Source: Rhodanobacter denitrificans
GTDB lineage: Bacteria > Pseudomonadota > Gammaproteobacteria > Xanthomonadales > Rhodanobacteraceae
NCBI RefSeq assembly: GCF_000230695.2
Contig: NC_020541.1
Coordinates: 1 to 64,000, forward strand
Direction of reading: 5' to 3'
DNA: 64,000 bases
Below the pieces are notes generated by a model. The model ran no database searches. It worked only from the letters and a program-made list of their open reading frames with translations, and was not told where the DNA came from. This document shows, piece after piece, positions 33,812-42,658 of the stretch. Both the position numbers and the translations under genes were made by a program. How positions within the stretch are numbered: the stretch's first letter is position 1; each line of letters opens with the position of its first letter.

Positions 33812-33958
33812 TCCCGTCCGTCGCAAGGCGTTCTTCGACTCGCCGCTGGCCTCGCCGGCAGCGGCCCTGCCCCGGCGCGATCGACATGGACCGCGACGAG
33901 CCGGCGGCGGCCCGTTTCCGCAGCACTGACATCACCCCATCGGGCAGGAGCACCCAGC

Positions 33959-34591
33959 ATGGACACGACACCCCGCATCACCTTCTTTCATGCGCTGCAG
34001 AGCCGCTCCGCCGGCACCCGTGCCCTGCTCGAGGAACTCGGTGCCGACTACGAGCTGCAGCTGCTCGACCTGAAGGCCGGCGAACAGCGCCGGTCGCAGT
34101 ATCTGGCGATCAACCCGATGGGCAAGGTGCCGGCGATCCGTCACGATGGCGCACTGGTCACCGAGCAGCCGGCGGTATTCATCTACCTGGCCGATCTCTA
34201 CCCCGCGGCGAAACTGGCGCCACTGCTGGGCGACCCGCTGCGCGGGCCGTACCTGCGCTGGCTGGTGTTCTACGGCTCGTGCTTCGAGCCGGCGGTGACC
34301 GACAAGTCGATGCAGCGCGAACCGGCGGCGCCATCGACCTGCGGTTACGGCGACTACGACACCATGCTGCAGACGCTGGTCGGCCAGCTCGAACAAGGCC
34401 CGTACCTGCTCGGCGACAGCTTCAGCGCCGCTGACGTGCTGTGGGGCACCGCGCTGAACTGGACCACCCTGTTCAAGCTGGTGCCCGAGCTGCCGGTGAT
34501 CCGCGCCTATATCGATCGCGTGCTGGCGCGCCCGGCGATGCAGCGCGCCGCGGCCAAGGATGCCGAACTGCTGGCCGCCCGGGCCGGGTGA
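33959..34591 (+). CDS. Glutathione S-transferase family protein
   Basis: The 210-residue protein has the thioredoxin-like GST N-domain: ITFFHALQSRSAGTRALLEE, cis-Pro region INPMGKVPAI and glutathione-binding EQPAVFIYLAD. The helical C-domain has the conserved Asp of FSAADVLWG. The N-terminal S-x-S position suggests a beta- or zeta-like bacterial GST; the substrate is unknown. The gene is preceded by about 150 bases without a clear gene and followed by a WYL regulator. Confidence 0.92.
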   Translation: MDTTPRITFFHALQSRSAGTRALLEELGADYELQLLDLKAGEQRRSQYLAINPMGKVPAIRHDGALVTEQPAVFIYLADLYPAAKLAPLLGDPLRGPYLRWLVFYGSCFEPAVTDKSMQREPAAPSTCGYGDYDTMLQTLVGQLEQGPYLLGDSFSAADVLWGTALNWTTLFKLVPELPVIRAYIDRVLARPAMQRAAAKDAELLAARAG

Positions 34592-34660
34592 CGCGATGTA
34601 TCGCGTCCGGCGTGACGTTCGGCGCTGTTCGCCCGCAGGTGCCTCGGCGATGATGTACGG

Positions 34661-35365
34661 ATGCGTCGAGCCGATCGCCTGTTCCTCATCATCCATGCCC
34701 TGCGCGGCCGGCGTACCGCGTTGCAGGCGCGCTCGCTGGCGCAGACCCTGGGCGTGTCGCTGCGCACGGTGTACCGCGACGTCGCCGACCTGCAGCTGTC
34801 CGGCGTGCCGATCGAGGGGGAGGCCGGCGTCGGCTACGTGCTGCGCAAGGGCTCGGACATCCCGCCGCTGATGTTCACCGCGAACGAGCTCGAAGCCCTG
34901 GTGGTCGGCTCGCGCTTCGTGCGCGCGTTCGCCGGCACCCGGCTGGCCGAGAGCGCGCAGTCCGCCTTGCTGAAGATCGAGGCGGTGCTGCCGCCGGAAT
35001 TGCGCGAGCGCGCCGCGCGCACGCGGATCTTCGCGCCGGTGTGGCGCGACCAGTACCGCGAGGATTTCGCCGCGCTGATCGACCGCCTGCACGCGGCCAT
35101 CGTCGGCAGCCAGGTGCTGCGGCTGGAGTATCGCGACGAGGGCGGCAAGCCCAGCACGCGCGAGGTCGAGCCGCTGTGCCTGTCGTTCTGGGGCGGCAAG
35201 TGGACGCTGGGCGCGTGGTGCCGGCTGCGCGGCGACTTCCGCAATTTCCGCCCGGACCGCATCGGTACTTGCGTGCCCAGCGGCGAGGTCTTCGTCGAGA
35301 CCGGGGAACGCGACCTGGCCGCCTACCTGCGCGCGGTCGGCGTGGGCAAGCTCGATCTCGGCTGA
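34661..35365 (+). CDS. YafY-like HTH/WYL-domain transcriptional regulator
   Basis: The 234-residue protein has an N-terminal DeoR-like HTH (MRRADRLFLIIHALRGRRTA, then LGVSLRTVYRDVADLQ) and a C-terminal WYL domain (LRLEYRDEGGKPSTREVEPL, FWGGKWTLGAWCRLRGDFR). WYL regulators sense small ligands or nucleic-acid fragments. Its target is unknown; an inverted repeat at 35423-35441 between it and the next gene is a candidate site. The start at 34661 puts the HTH at the N-terminus. Confidence 0.9.
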   Translation: MRRADRLFLIIHALRGRRTALQARSLAQTLGVSLRTVYRDVADLQLSGVPIEGEAGVGYVLRKGSDIPPLMFTANELEALVVGSRFVRAFAGTRLAESAQSALLKIEAVLPPELRERAARTRIFAPVWRDQYREDFAALIDRLHAAIVGSQVLRLEYRDEGGKPSTREVEPLCLSFWGGKWTLGAWCRLRGDFRNFRPDRIGTCVPSGEVFVETGERDLAAYLRAVGVGKLDLG

Positions 35366-35422
35366 GCGGTGCGGCTGGCCCCACGTTGCCATGCCGCGGC
35401 AGGAAGGCGAGGATAGGCGTTC

Positions 35423-35441
35423 GCATCACGTCGCGTGATGC
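35423..35441. promoter_or_regulatory. Inverted repeat upstream of the DUF885 gene
   Basis: GCATCAC (35423-35429) and GTGATGC (35435-35441) flank GTCGC, giving a 19-base dyad that ends 32 bases before the GTG start of the DUF885 gene and 82 bases after the WYL regulator start region's stop. Placement suits an operator; regulation by the neighbouring WYL protein is a guess. Confidence 0.4.
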
Positions 35442-35473
35442 ACGTTGACGCCGTCCCGCTGCAAGGAATCCGT

Positions 35474-37294
35474 GTGAACAAGCCCCTGATGATCGCGCGG
35501 CTGGCCGCGCTCGCGCTGACCTGCAGCGCCGCGCCGCTGCAGGCGGCCGCCACGCCGCCGCCCGCCGCCGCCAGCGCCAGCGCCGATGCACGCTTCAAGG
35601 ACATCTACCGTGCCGAGTGGGCCTGGCGCACCGGCCAGGCCGGCATCAGCACCGCCGGCGAGCCGCAGCTGAACAGCGGCCGGCTCGACCAGGTCGATGC
35701 CGCCAGCCAGCAGCGGCGGCTGGCGTATTGGCAGGGTGTGCTGAAGCGGCTCGACGGCGTCGACGTGACGCGGCTATCGCCGGCCAATCAGGTCAACTAC
35801 GCGATCTATCGCGAGCAGATCGGCAACTTCGTCGCCGGGCAGAAGTTCCAGGCCTGGCAGATGCCGTTCAACAGCGACTCCGCGTTCTGGTCCGATCTCG
35901 GTTACGTGCTGGGTGGCGACCGCCTGCGCACGGCCGCCGACTACCAGCGCTACCTCGACCGGCTCGGCCAGGTCCCGGCCTACTTCGACCAGCAGATCGC
36001 GAACATGCGCGCCGGCCTCAGGCGCGGCTTCAGCGTGCCGCGTGCGGTGCTGGGCGGGCGTGACGCCTCGATCGCCGCGGTGGCCGAGCTGAAAGACCCG
36101 ACCCGCAGCAGCTTCTACGAACCCTTCCGGCAACTGCCGGCCTCGATCCCGGCCGATCGTGCGCAGGCGCTGCAGGGCCAGGCGCTGCGGCAGATCCGCG
36201 ACGAGGTGATCCCCGCCTACGCGAAGCTGCTGGCCTTCTTCCGCAATGAATACGTGCCGCAGGCGCGCACCACACTGGCGGCCGAGGCGTTGCCCGACGG
36301 CAAGGCGTTCTATCGCCAGCAGATCCGCGAGTACACCACGCTCGACCTGGGGCCCGACGAGATCCACCAGATCGGCCTCGACCAAGTGGCGAAGATCCAC
36401 GCGCAGATGCTGCAGGTGATGCAGGACACCGGCTTCAAGGGCAGCTTCGCCGAGTTCCTCACGTTCCTGCGCACGGACCCGCAGTTCTACGCGAAGACGC
36501 CAGACGAACTGCTGATGCGCAGCGCCTGGGTGGCCAAGCAGGTGGACGGCCAGATGTCGCGCTACTTCGGCCACCTGCCGCGCGCGCACTTCACCATCAA
36601 GCCGGTGCCGGCCGACATCGCGCCGTACTACACCTCCGGCCGCGGCGGCGCCGATGCCTACCTGGTCAACACCTACGACCTGAAGTCGCGGCCGCTGTTC
36701 AACGTGCCGGCGCTGACCCTGCACGAGAGCTACCCCGGCCACGCGCTGCAGCTGGAGCTGGCCGACGAACAGCACGAGCAGCCCGCGTTCCGCCGCAACA
36801 GCTACATCTCCGCCTACGGCGAGGGCTGGGGCCTGTACTCGGAATACCTCGGCAACGAGATGGGCATCTACCACACGCCGTACGAGCGCTTCGGCTACCT
36901 CACCTACCAGATGTGGCGCGCCTGCCGGCTGGTGGTCGATACCGGCATCCATCACCTCGGCTGGACGCGCCAGCAGGCGATCGACTACCTGACCGGCAAC
37001 ACCGCGCTGTCCGCACGGGAGATCGCCAACGAGGTGGACCGCTACATCAGCTGGCCGGGCCAGGCGCTGTCGTACGAACTGGGCTACCTGAAGATCCGCG
37101 AGCTGTGCGCGAAGGCGGAACAGGCGCTGGGCGGAAAGTTCGACATCCGCCACTTCCACGACACCGTGCTCGCGCTCGGTTCGGTACCGCTGCCGGTGCT
37201 GGAGCAGCGCATCGACCGCTTCATCGCCGAGGGCGGTCCGGAGCCGGACTACGCGTGCGACTGCGCGAAGACGAAGGGAGCTTCGGGACATTGA
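35474..37294 (+). CDS. Exported DUF885-family metallopeptidase-like protein
   Basis: The 606-residue protein starts at a GTG with AAGGA six bases upstream and has a signal peptide (about 1-23, cut near LQA). It carries the DUF885 signature LHESYPGHALQLELA, which resembles a zinc HExxH-type site, and a second conserved segment YGEGWGLYSEYLGNEM with the third metal ligand Glu. C-terminal PGQALSYELGYLKIRELC also fits. The family is thought to hold zinc-dependent peptidases. An in-frame upstream start at 35435 would add 13 residues in front of the signal peptide and is less likely. Confidence 0.88.
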   Translation: MNKPLMIARLAALALTCSAAPLQAAATPPPAAASASADARFKDIYRAEWAWRTGQAGISTAGEPQLNSGRLDQVDAASQQRRLAYWQGVLKRLDGVDVTRLSPANQVNYAIYREQIGNFVAGQKFQAWQMPFNSDSAFWSDLGYVLGGDRLRTAADYQRYLDRLGQVPAYFDQQIANMRAGLRRGFSVPRAVLGGRDASIAAVAELKDPTRSSFYEPFRQLPASIPADRAQALQGQALRQIRDEVIPAYAKLLAFFRNEYVPQARTTLAAEALPDGKAFYRQQIREYTTLDLGPDEIHQIGLDQVAKIHAQMLQVMQDTGFKGSFAEFLTFLRTDPQFYAKTPDELLMRSAWVAKQVDGQMSRYFGHLPRAHFTIKPVPADIAPYYTSGRGGADAYLVNTYDLKSRPLFNVPALTLHESYPGHALQLELADEQHEQPAFRRNSYISAYGEGWGLYSEYLGNEMGIYHTPYERFGYLTYQMWRACRLVVDTGIHHLGWTRQQAIDYLTGNTALSAREIANEVDRYISWPGQALSYELGYLKIRELCAKAEQALGGKFDIRHFHDTVLALGSVPLPVLEQRIDRFIAEGGPEPDYACDCAKTKGASGH

Positions 37295-37329
37295 GGCCAG
37301 CTGGTGGTTGGCTGGTTTTTACTGTGCTC

Positions 37330-37356
37330 GTGAAGTAATATCTTCAATAACTTCAC
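37330..37356 (+). promoter_or_regulatory. Operator/promoter of the Xre-RES toxin-antitoxin operon
   Basis: GTGAAG (37330-37335) and CTTCAC (37351-37356) form an outer dyad. A nested dyad TGAAG-N6-CTTCA occupies 37331-37346 and contains the -10-like TAATAT (37336-37341). It lies 17 bases before the antitoxin ATG. Overlap of -10 and dyad suits autorepression by the Xre antitoxin. Confidence 0.65.
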
Positions 37357-37372
37357 AGGGAGAGTAGGCACC

Positions 37373-37783
37373 ATGGCTGCTCATTCGACCCGCATCGCCG
37401 AAGCCGCACCCCGCTACACGCCGCCGGACACGCTCGCCGAGCCGGCGCTGCGCGCGTTCTTCAAGCTGGCCGAACACTGGAAGCTGCGCATCGCCGACCA
37501 GCGCAAACTGCTCGGCGACCCGCCGGAATCGACCTTCTACAAGTGGAAGCGCCAGCAGGGCGGTGCACTGGGGCGCGACACGCTGGAGCGGATCAGCTAC
37601 CTGCTCGGCATCTGGAAGTCGCTGCAGATCCTGTTCCCCGACCCGGCCCAGGCCGATGCCTGGCTGCACAAGCCGAACGCAGCGCCGCTGTTCGGTGGCC
37701 ATTCCGCGCTGGAGCGCATGCTGTCCGGCAACGTCGCCGACCTGTACGTGGTACGCCAGTATCTGGATGCGCAGCGCGGCTGA
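37373..37783 (+). CDS. Antitoxin, Xre/MbcA/ParS toxin-binding family
   Basis: The 136-residue protein has an N-terminal Xre-like HTH (LAEHWKLRIADQRKLLGDPP and STFYKWKRQ). The C-terminal MbcA/ParS toxin-binding domain includes ERISYLLGIWKSLQILFPD, ADAWLHKPNAAPLFGG and the NVADLYVVRQYLDAQRG end. Such proteins neutralise RES-domain toxins and repress their own operon. The ATG follows GGGAGAG. The RES gene lies 96 bases downstream on the same strand. Confidence 0.92.
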   Translation: MAAHSTRIAEAAPRYTPPDTLAEPALRAFFKLAEHWKLRIADQRKLLGDPPESTFYKWKRQQGGALGRDTLERISYLLGIWKSLQILFPDPAQADAWLHKPNAAPLFGGHSALERMLSGNVADLYVVRQYLDAQRG

Positions 37784-37879
37784 CGCATGTCGTGAGCGCG
37801 GTCGCGACGAGCGCGACGGAAATGCCACACGCTCAGCTCTTCCCTGCCATGCGGGGCGCGAGCACATCATGGAGCCGCG

Positions 37880-38602
37880 ATGCCAACCGAACTTCCACCC
37901 GTCAAACGCATCCGCTGGAACCAGGCCTACCGCATCGTGCCCAGCCGCTTCCCGCCAGTCGGGGTGTATGACCGCATCGCCGATCCGGCCGATCTCGACG
38001 CGCTGTTCGCGATCGAGGCGCTGACCAACCCGCGCCTGCGCGAGGAAGCCGGCGCGTTGAAGCTGGTGCCGAAGGAGCATCGCCTCAGCGGGCCGGGCTC
38101 CACCCCGGTGATGGCCGCGTTCACCCATCTCAATCCGGAAGGCAGCCGCTTCTCCGACGGCAGCTGGGGCGTGTTCTACGCCGGGCACAGCGTCGCCACC
38201 GCGGTCGAGGAAACCGTGTACCACCGCGAGCGCTTCCTTGCCGCCACCGCCGAGCCGGCCTGCGACATCCAGATGCGCTGCTACCGCACCCATGTCGACA
38301 GCCGCCTGCACGACCTCCGCGGCGGCTGGAAGGCCGAGCACGATCCGGGCGTCTATACGGCCAGCATCAAGCTTGCCCGCGAGCTGCGCGAGCAGGGTTC
38401 CAACGGCATCGTCTACGACAGTGTGCGCGATCCGGGCGGCGAATGCCTGGCTGCATTCCAGCCTGACGTGGTGGCGCCGTGCGTGCAGGCGCAGCACCTG
38501 GTCTACCGCTGGGACGGCACGCGCATCGCGCAGGTGCTGGCGGTTTCGGAACTGGCGCGGCCGCGCCAGGCTGCGGGCACACCCGGGGAGGCGAGCCGAT
38601 GA
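37880..38602 (+). CDS. RES-domain toxin (NAD-degrading, MbcT-like)
   Basis: RES toxins such as MbcT degrade NAD. The 240-residue protein shows the three family residues in order: Arg in AYRIVPSRFPP, Glu in ATAVEETVYHRERF and Ser in GIVYDSVRDPGGECLAAF. Length and the WGVFYAGHS segment fit. It pairs with the upstream Xre/MbcA antitoxin; no inactivating change is visible. Its stop overlaps the next gene's start by four bases (ATGA), so a GDSL esterase may be co-transcribed. Confidence 0.92.
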   Translation: MPTELPPVKRIRWNQAYRIVPSRFPPVGVYDRIADPADLDALFAIEALTNPRLREEAGALKLVPKEHRLSGPGSTPVMAAFTHLNPEGSRFSDGSWGVFYAGHSVATAVEETVYHRERFLAATAEPACDIQMRCYRTHVDSRLHDLRGGWKAEHDPGVYTASIKLARELREQGSNGIVYDSVRDPGGECLAAFQPDVVAPCVQAQHLVYRWDGTRIAQVLAVSELARPRQAAGTPGEASR

Positions 38603-39537
38603 AGACCCTGCGCAACCTGCTGCTGTTCCTGCTGCTGTGGCCATTGCTGGCGATGGCACGCGACAACCGCGAGAACGATCACGCGCAGTGGAACGCGGAG
38701 ATCGCCGCGTTCCAGGCCGGCGATCGCATGCATCCGCCGCCGGCCGGCGCGGTGCTGTTCATCGGCAGCTCGTCGATCCGCCTGTGGACCTCGCTGGCGG
38801 CGGATTTTCCCGGCGTGCGCACGATCAACCGCGGCTTCGGCGGCTCGGAGATCGACGACGCCACTTTCTTCGCCGACCGCATCGTGGCGCCGTACCACCC
38901 GCGCGCGATCGTGATCTACGCCGGCGACAACGACCTGCAGGACGGCGACAGCCCGGCGCACGTGCGCGACGATTTCGCTGCCTTCGTGCGCAAGGCGCGC
39001 GCGGTCGATCCCGGCGTGCCGATCGCCTTCATCGCGATCAAGCCCAGCGTGGCGCGCAAGGCGCTGTTGCCGAAGATCCGCGAGGCGAATGCGCTGGTGC
39101 GAACCTATGCAGCGACCCAGTCGGGTGTTGCCTACCTGGACGTCTTTACGCCCATGCTGGGCAAGGACGGCCAGCCGCAGTCGCGGTGGTTCATCGCCGA
39201 CGGCCTGCACATGAACCGCCAGGGTTATGCACGGTGGATCGAGCTGGTGAAACCCTGGCTGGACGCGACGCTGCGCCGATCCGCCGGCTCAGGTATCCGC
39301 GTTGGCCGCCCAGCCCACGCGGTCGCCGCGGGTGAACACGCGGTCGCCGTCCAGCACGTCGCCGGCAGCGTGCGCCGGCCGCTCGCGCAGCTTGGCGTAG
39401 ATCGGCGTGAAGTCCGGCCGGGTCGCCTCGAACAGCTGCTCGAAGCTGTCGATCACGAAGTAGGTCTGCTGGTAGGTGTCGATGCGGTAGCGCGTGCTCA
39501 TCACGCGTTCCAGGCCGAAGCCGATGCGGTTCGGTGA
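38599..39537 (+). CDS. GDSL/SGNH-type esterase with unusual C-terminal extension
   Basis: The protein has a signal peptide (about 1-21) and SGNH blocks: block I FIGSSSIRLW, Gly in RGFGGSEIDD, Asn in YAGDNDLQDG and the Asp-His dyad in DGLHMNRQGY. The expected family end is near residue 230 (ELVKPWLDATLRR), but no stop occurs. The frame runs on for about 80 Ala/Val/Arg-rich residues, antisense to the 3' end of phhA, to a TGA at 39535, giving 312 residues. The extension is probably non-native sequence produced by loss of the stop. It overlaps the RES gene by four bases. Confidence 0.85.
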   Translation: MKTLRNLLLFLLLWPLLAMARDNRENDHAQWNAEIAAFQAGDRMHPPPAGAVLFIGSSSIRLWTSLAADFPGVRTINRGFGGSEIDDATFFADRIVAPYHPRAIVIYAGDNDLQDGDSPAHVRDDFAAFVRKARAVDPGVPIAFIAIKPSVARKALLPKIREANALVRTYAATQSGVAYLDVFTPMLGKDGQPQSRWFIADGLHMNRQGYARWIELVKPWLDATLRRSAGSGIRVGRPAHAVAAGEHAVAVQHVAGSVRRPLAQLGVDRREVRPGRLEQLLEAVDHEVGLLVGVDAVARAHHAFQAEADAVR

Positions 39538-40176
39538 CGGCGAATCCAGGCAGTAGATCGACTCGCCCTTGGAGCTGACGATGCCGGCGCCGTAGATGCG
39601 CATGCCTTCGGCGGTGTGGATCAGGCCGAACTCCACTGTGTACCAGTACAGCCGGGTCAGGTTCATCAGCGCCTCGGGGCCGATCGCGAACGCCTTCATG
39701 CCGCCGCGGCCGTAGGCCTGCATGTAGTCGGCGAACACCGGGTTGAGCAAGAGCGGCACATGGCCGAACAGGTCGTGGAACAGGTCCGGTTCGCTCAGGT
39801 AGTCGAGCTGCTCGGGTTTCCTGATCCACCAGCTGACCGGGAAGCGGCGATGCGCCAGGTGGTCGAAGAACACCTCGTCCGGCAGCAGGCCTTCCACCGC
39901 CACCAGCTCCCAGCCAGTGGCCTGGCGCAGTACCCGGGTGACGTCCTCGAACTTCGGGATGCCACCGTTGCCCAGGCCGAAGCGCTCCACCCCGGCGAGG
40001 AACTCCCGGCAGGCGCGCCCGGGCAGCAGTTCGCGCTGGCGCTTGAACAAGGTGTCCCACACCTCGTGGTCACTCTGGCTGTAGCTGGCCCACGGCTGCT
40101 CGACCACGCCGGTGGCGTACACCGGCACGTAGCCGCGGTCGGTCTGCTGGTGTTCGACTTTGCGGGGCGTGTCCAT
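39289..40176 (-). CDS. phhA: Phenylalanine 4-monooxygenase
   Basis: The enzyme hydroxylates phenylalanine to tyrosine with tetrahydropterin and Fe(II). The 295-residue product carries the iron-binding FHDLFGHVPLLLNP and the Glu of YWYTVEFGLI, with SSKGESIYCLDS downstream, matching bacterial PhhA. The ATG at 40176 is preferred over an upstream TTG at 40203. An Lrp/AsnC regulator is divergently transcribed across a 137-base gap, a pairing that suggests amino-acid-responsive control. The last 249 bases overlap the extended GDSL frame. Confidence 0.96.
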   Translation of the reverse strand: MDTPRKVEHQQTDRGYVPVYATGVVEQPWASYSQSDHEVWDTLFKRQRELLPGRACREFLAGVERFGLGNGGIPKFEDVTRVLRQATGWELVAVEGLLPDEVFFDHLAHRRFPVSWWIRKPEQLDYLSEPDLFHDLFGHVPLLLNPVFADYMQAYGRGGMKAFAIGPEALMNLTRLYWYTVEFGLIHTAEGMRIYGAGIVSSKGESIYCLDSPSPNRIGFGLERVMSTRYRIDTYQQTYFVIDSFEQLFEATRPDFTPIYAKLRERPAHAAGDVLDGDRVFTRGDRVGWAANADT

Positions 40177-40240
40177 CGGTGCGATTCCGGTGTGATCGGG
40201 CAAGCCACAGCATACGGCGGTTCGGCCGCAGCAGGGTTGT

Positions 40241-40266
40241 TTTGTTGCATCGCGCTGCGGAACAAA
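40241..40266. promoter_or_regulatory. Dyad in the phhA/Lrp divergent region
   Basis: TTTGTT (40241-40246) and AACAAA (40261-40266) form a symmetrical pair with a 14-base spacer in the AT-rich part of the divergent region. Lrp-family sites are AT-flanked dyads of this size, so it is a candidate binding site for the adjacent regulator. The promoters were not confidently identified. Confidence 0.4.
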
Positions 40267-40313
40267 TGCACTATTCTTGCTTTGAAATAGCCATTATCTG
40301 AGGTTTATTGCGC

Positions 40314-40790
40314 ATGACGACACTCGATCGCACCGACCTGCGCATCCTCGCCGTGCTGCAGAGCGAGGGCCGCATCACCAACGCCGAACTGGCCGAGCAG
40401 GTCAGCCTGTCGCCGTCGGCCTGCCTGCGCCGGCTGCAGCGGCTGGAGGCGGACCGGGTGATCACCGGCTATGCCGCGCAGGTCGATCCGCAGGCGGTGG
40501 GGCTGGGCCTGCAGGCGTTCGTGCGGGTGCAGCTGGTGAAACACGAGAGCGCGGCGATCGAGGGCTTCGTGGAGCGCGTCAACGGCTGGGACGAGGTGGT
40601 CGCCTGCCACGCGCTGACCGGCGACATGGATTACCTGCTGCACGTCTACGTGGCCGATCTCAAGGACTTCTCGCGCTTCCTGCTCGACCATCTGCTGAAC
40701 GCGGCGGGGGTGGCCGATGTCAATTCCAGCTTCGTGCTGCGCACGGTGAAGCGTTCGCCGTCGCTGCCGCTGGCGCAGCTGGAGCGCTGA
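40314..40790 (+). CDS. Lrp/AsnC-family transcriptional regulator
   Basis: The 158-residue protein has an N-terminal HTH (LDRTDLRILAVLQSEGRITN, then AEQVSLSPSACLRRLQRLEA) and a C-terminal RAM ligand domain (VACHALTGDMDYLLHVYVAD). It is divergent from phhA and so probably regulates aromatic amino-acid catabolism. The ATG at 40314 begins MTTLDRTDLRIL; an in-frame TTG six bases upstream is possible. Confidence 0.93.
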   Translation: MTTLDRTDLRILAVLQSEGRITNAELAEQVSLSPSACLRRLQRLEADRVITGYAAQVDPQAVGLGLQAFVRVQLVKHESAAIEGFVERVNGWDEVVACHALTGDMDYLLHVYVADLKDFSRFLLDHLLNAAGVADVNSSFVLRTVKRSPSLPLAQLER

Positions 40791-40832
40791 CGCCCCGCGT
40801 GTGCGCGAAACTGCCGCTAAACTAACCGACTG

Positions 40833-41642
40833 ATGAGTATCGACACCACGACTACCACGACCGGGCCCGAGCGCGACCTGCTGCGCCCGCTGCGTTACCT
40901 GTGGCGGGTGCCGCTGCTGCTGCTGCACATCGTGCTGGGCATCGCGCTGTGCGCGCTGATCCTCAGCTGGAACCAGCGCGTGGTGATGAACAACGGCCGC
41001 GAGCCGTTCGCGCACCGCATGATCCGCTGGTGGTCGCTCGGTCTGCTGCGCATCTTCGGCCTGCGCTCGGTGCGCTTCGGCGAGGTGCGGCGCGACCCGG
41101 TGCTGTTCGTGGCCAACCACACCTCGTGGATCGACATCGTGATGCTGCACAGCCAGCGCGCGGCCTGCTTCGTGGCCAAGGCGGAGATCGCCGGCTGGCC
41201 GCTGATCGGCTGGCTGGCCAGGAACGGCGGCACCATCTTCCATCGCCGCGGCAACAACCATTCGCTGTCCACGGTGATGCAGGCGATGGTCGAGCGGCTG
41301 CGCGAGGGCCGTTCGGTGGCGGTGTTCCCGGAAGGCGGCACCGGCTACAACGGTGTGCTGAAGATCTTCCATGCGCGCATCTTCCAGGCCGCGCTGGATG
41401 CCACGGTGCCGGTGCAGCCGGTGGCGCTGCGTTTTGCCCGCGATGGGCGACGGGTGCTCGATGCCGGTTTCCGCGAGCACGAAAGTTTCCTGCACAACAT
41501 CGTGCGCATGCTGGGCGAGGCGCCGCTGGACGCCGAGGTGCATTTCCTGGCGCCGGTGCCGGCCACCCCGGAGGCACGCCGACGCATGGCCGAGCTGTCG
41601 CGCGAGCGCATCGCCGTCGCGCTGGAAGATCGCCCCGGATGA
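40833..41642 (+). CDS. 1-acyl-sn-glycerol-3-phosphate acyltransferase (PlsC-like)
   Basis: The 269-residue protein has an N-terminal membrane helix (VPLLLLHIVLGIALCALIL) and acyltransferase motifs NHTSWIDI (the catalytic HX4D) and FPEGGTGYNG. It makes phosphatidic acid in phospholipid synthesis or remodels lysophospholipids. The stop overlaps the start of the next gene by four bases (ATGA), so it is co-transcribed with a YheT-type hydrolase. Confidence 0.9.
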   Translation: MSIDTTTTTTGPERDLLRPLRYLWRVPLLLLHIVLGIALCALILSWNQRVVMNNGREPFAHRMIRWWSLGLLRIFGLRSVRFGEVRRDPVLFVANHTSWIDIVMLHSQRAACFVAKAEIAGWPLIGWLARNGGTIFHRRGNNHSLSTVMQAMVERLREGRSVAVFPEGGTGYNGVLKIFHARIFQAALDATVPVQPVALRFARDGRRVLDAGFREHESFLHNIVRMLGEAPLDAEVHFLAPVPATPEARRRMAELSRERIAVALEDRPG

Positions 41643-42658
41643 ACCTGCTGCACGGAAAGGATTTCCGACCGCCCTGGCCGCTCAGCAGCGGCCACATCCA
41701 GACCATGCTGTCCTCCAGCGGCGTGCGCCGCGTGTTGCTGCCACGCGCGGCGAAGAGCGTGCTGCGCGGGGCCGAGGCGGTAGTGGTCGACGGCGGCGGC
41801 GGCGTGCGCCTCACCGGTGCGTACACCGCACAGCAAACCCGGCCGCAGTCGCGCGGCCTGGCCGTGCTGTTCCACGGCTGGGAAGGCAGCGTCGACTCCA
41901 CCTACGTGCTGCAGACCGGTAGCCGCCTGCTCGCCGACGGCTGGGACATCTTCCGGCTGAACTTCCGCGACCACGGCGACAGCCATGGGCTCAACGAGGC
42001 GCTGTTCCACTCCTGCCGGCTCGACGAGGTGGTGCACGCGCTGGGTGACATCGCCGCGCGCTGGAGCGCGCGGCCGATGGCGCTGGCCGGCTTCTCGCTG
42101 GGCGGCAATTTCGCGCTGCGCGCGGCGATGCAGACCTCGCGCGTGGGCATCCCGCTCAGCTACGTGCTGGCGGTGTGCCCGATCATCGACCCCGGCGAGG
42201 GCCTGTTCTCGCTGGAGGAATCCGCGCCGTGGTTCTACCAGGCGTACTTCATGCGCAAGTGGCGGCACTCGCTGCTGGCCAAGCAGAAGGCGTTCCCGCA
42301 GCACCAGTATTTCGAGATGTCCGAACTGAAGCAGCACCTGCGCGGGCTGACCGAGTCGCTGGTGCTGCGGCATACCGACTTCAATACCTTGCAGCAGTAT
42401 CTGGACGGCTATTCGGTGGCCGGCGACGCCATGCGGGCGATGCAGATTCCCGCCACCATCCTCACCGCCAGGGACGACCCGGTGATCCCGGTCAGCGGCT
42501 TCGAGAAACTCGAACTGCCGGCCAACGTCGAGCTGGACATCGCGCCGTACGGCGGCCACTGCGGCTTCATTCGCGGCTGGGGCATGACCAGCTACACCGA
42601 CGACTACATCGCCACGCGCTTCAATGCGGTGGCGGACGCGGCCGTGCCGGCCGGCTGA
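41639..42658 (+). CDS. YheT-family alpha/beta hydrolase
   Basis: The 339-residue protein begins MNLLHGKDFRPPWPLSSGHI, typical of the YheT/EMB8 family (the P-x-x-SGHIQT segment). It has LFHGWEGS, nucleophile elbow GFSLGGN, Asp in ARDDPVIP and His in GGHCGF. The physiological ester or amide substrate is unknown; coupling to the acyltransferase gene hints at lipid metabolism. The start is fixed by the ATGA overlap. Confidence 0.92.
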   Translation: MNLLHGKDFRPPWPLSSGHIQTMLSSSGVRRVLLPRAAKSVLRGAEAVVVDGGGGVRLTGAYTAQQTRPQSRGLAVLFHGWEGSVDSTYVLQTGSRLLADGWDIFRLNFRDHGDSHGLNEALFHSCRLDEVVHALGDIAARWSARPMALAGFSLGGNFALRAAMQTSRVGIPLSYVLAVCPIIDPGEGLFSLEESAPWFYQAYFMRKWRHSLLAKQKAFPQHQYFEMSELKQHLRGLTESLVLRHTDFNTLQQYLDGYSVAGDAMRAMQIPATILTARDDPVIPVSGFEKLELPANVELDIAPYGGHCGFIRGWGMTSYTDDYIATRFNAVADAAVPAG

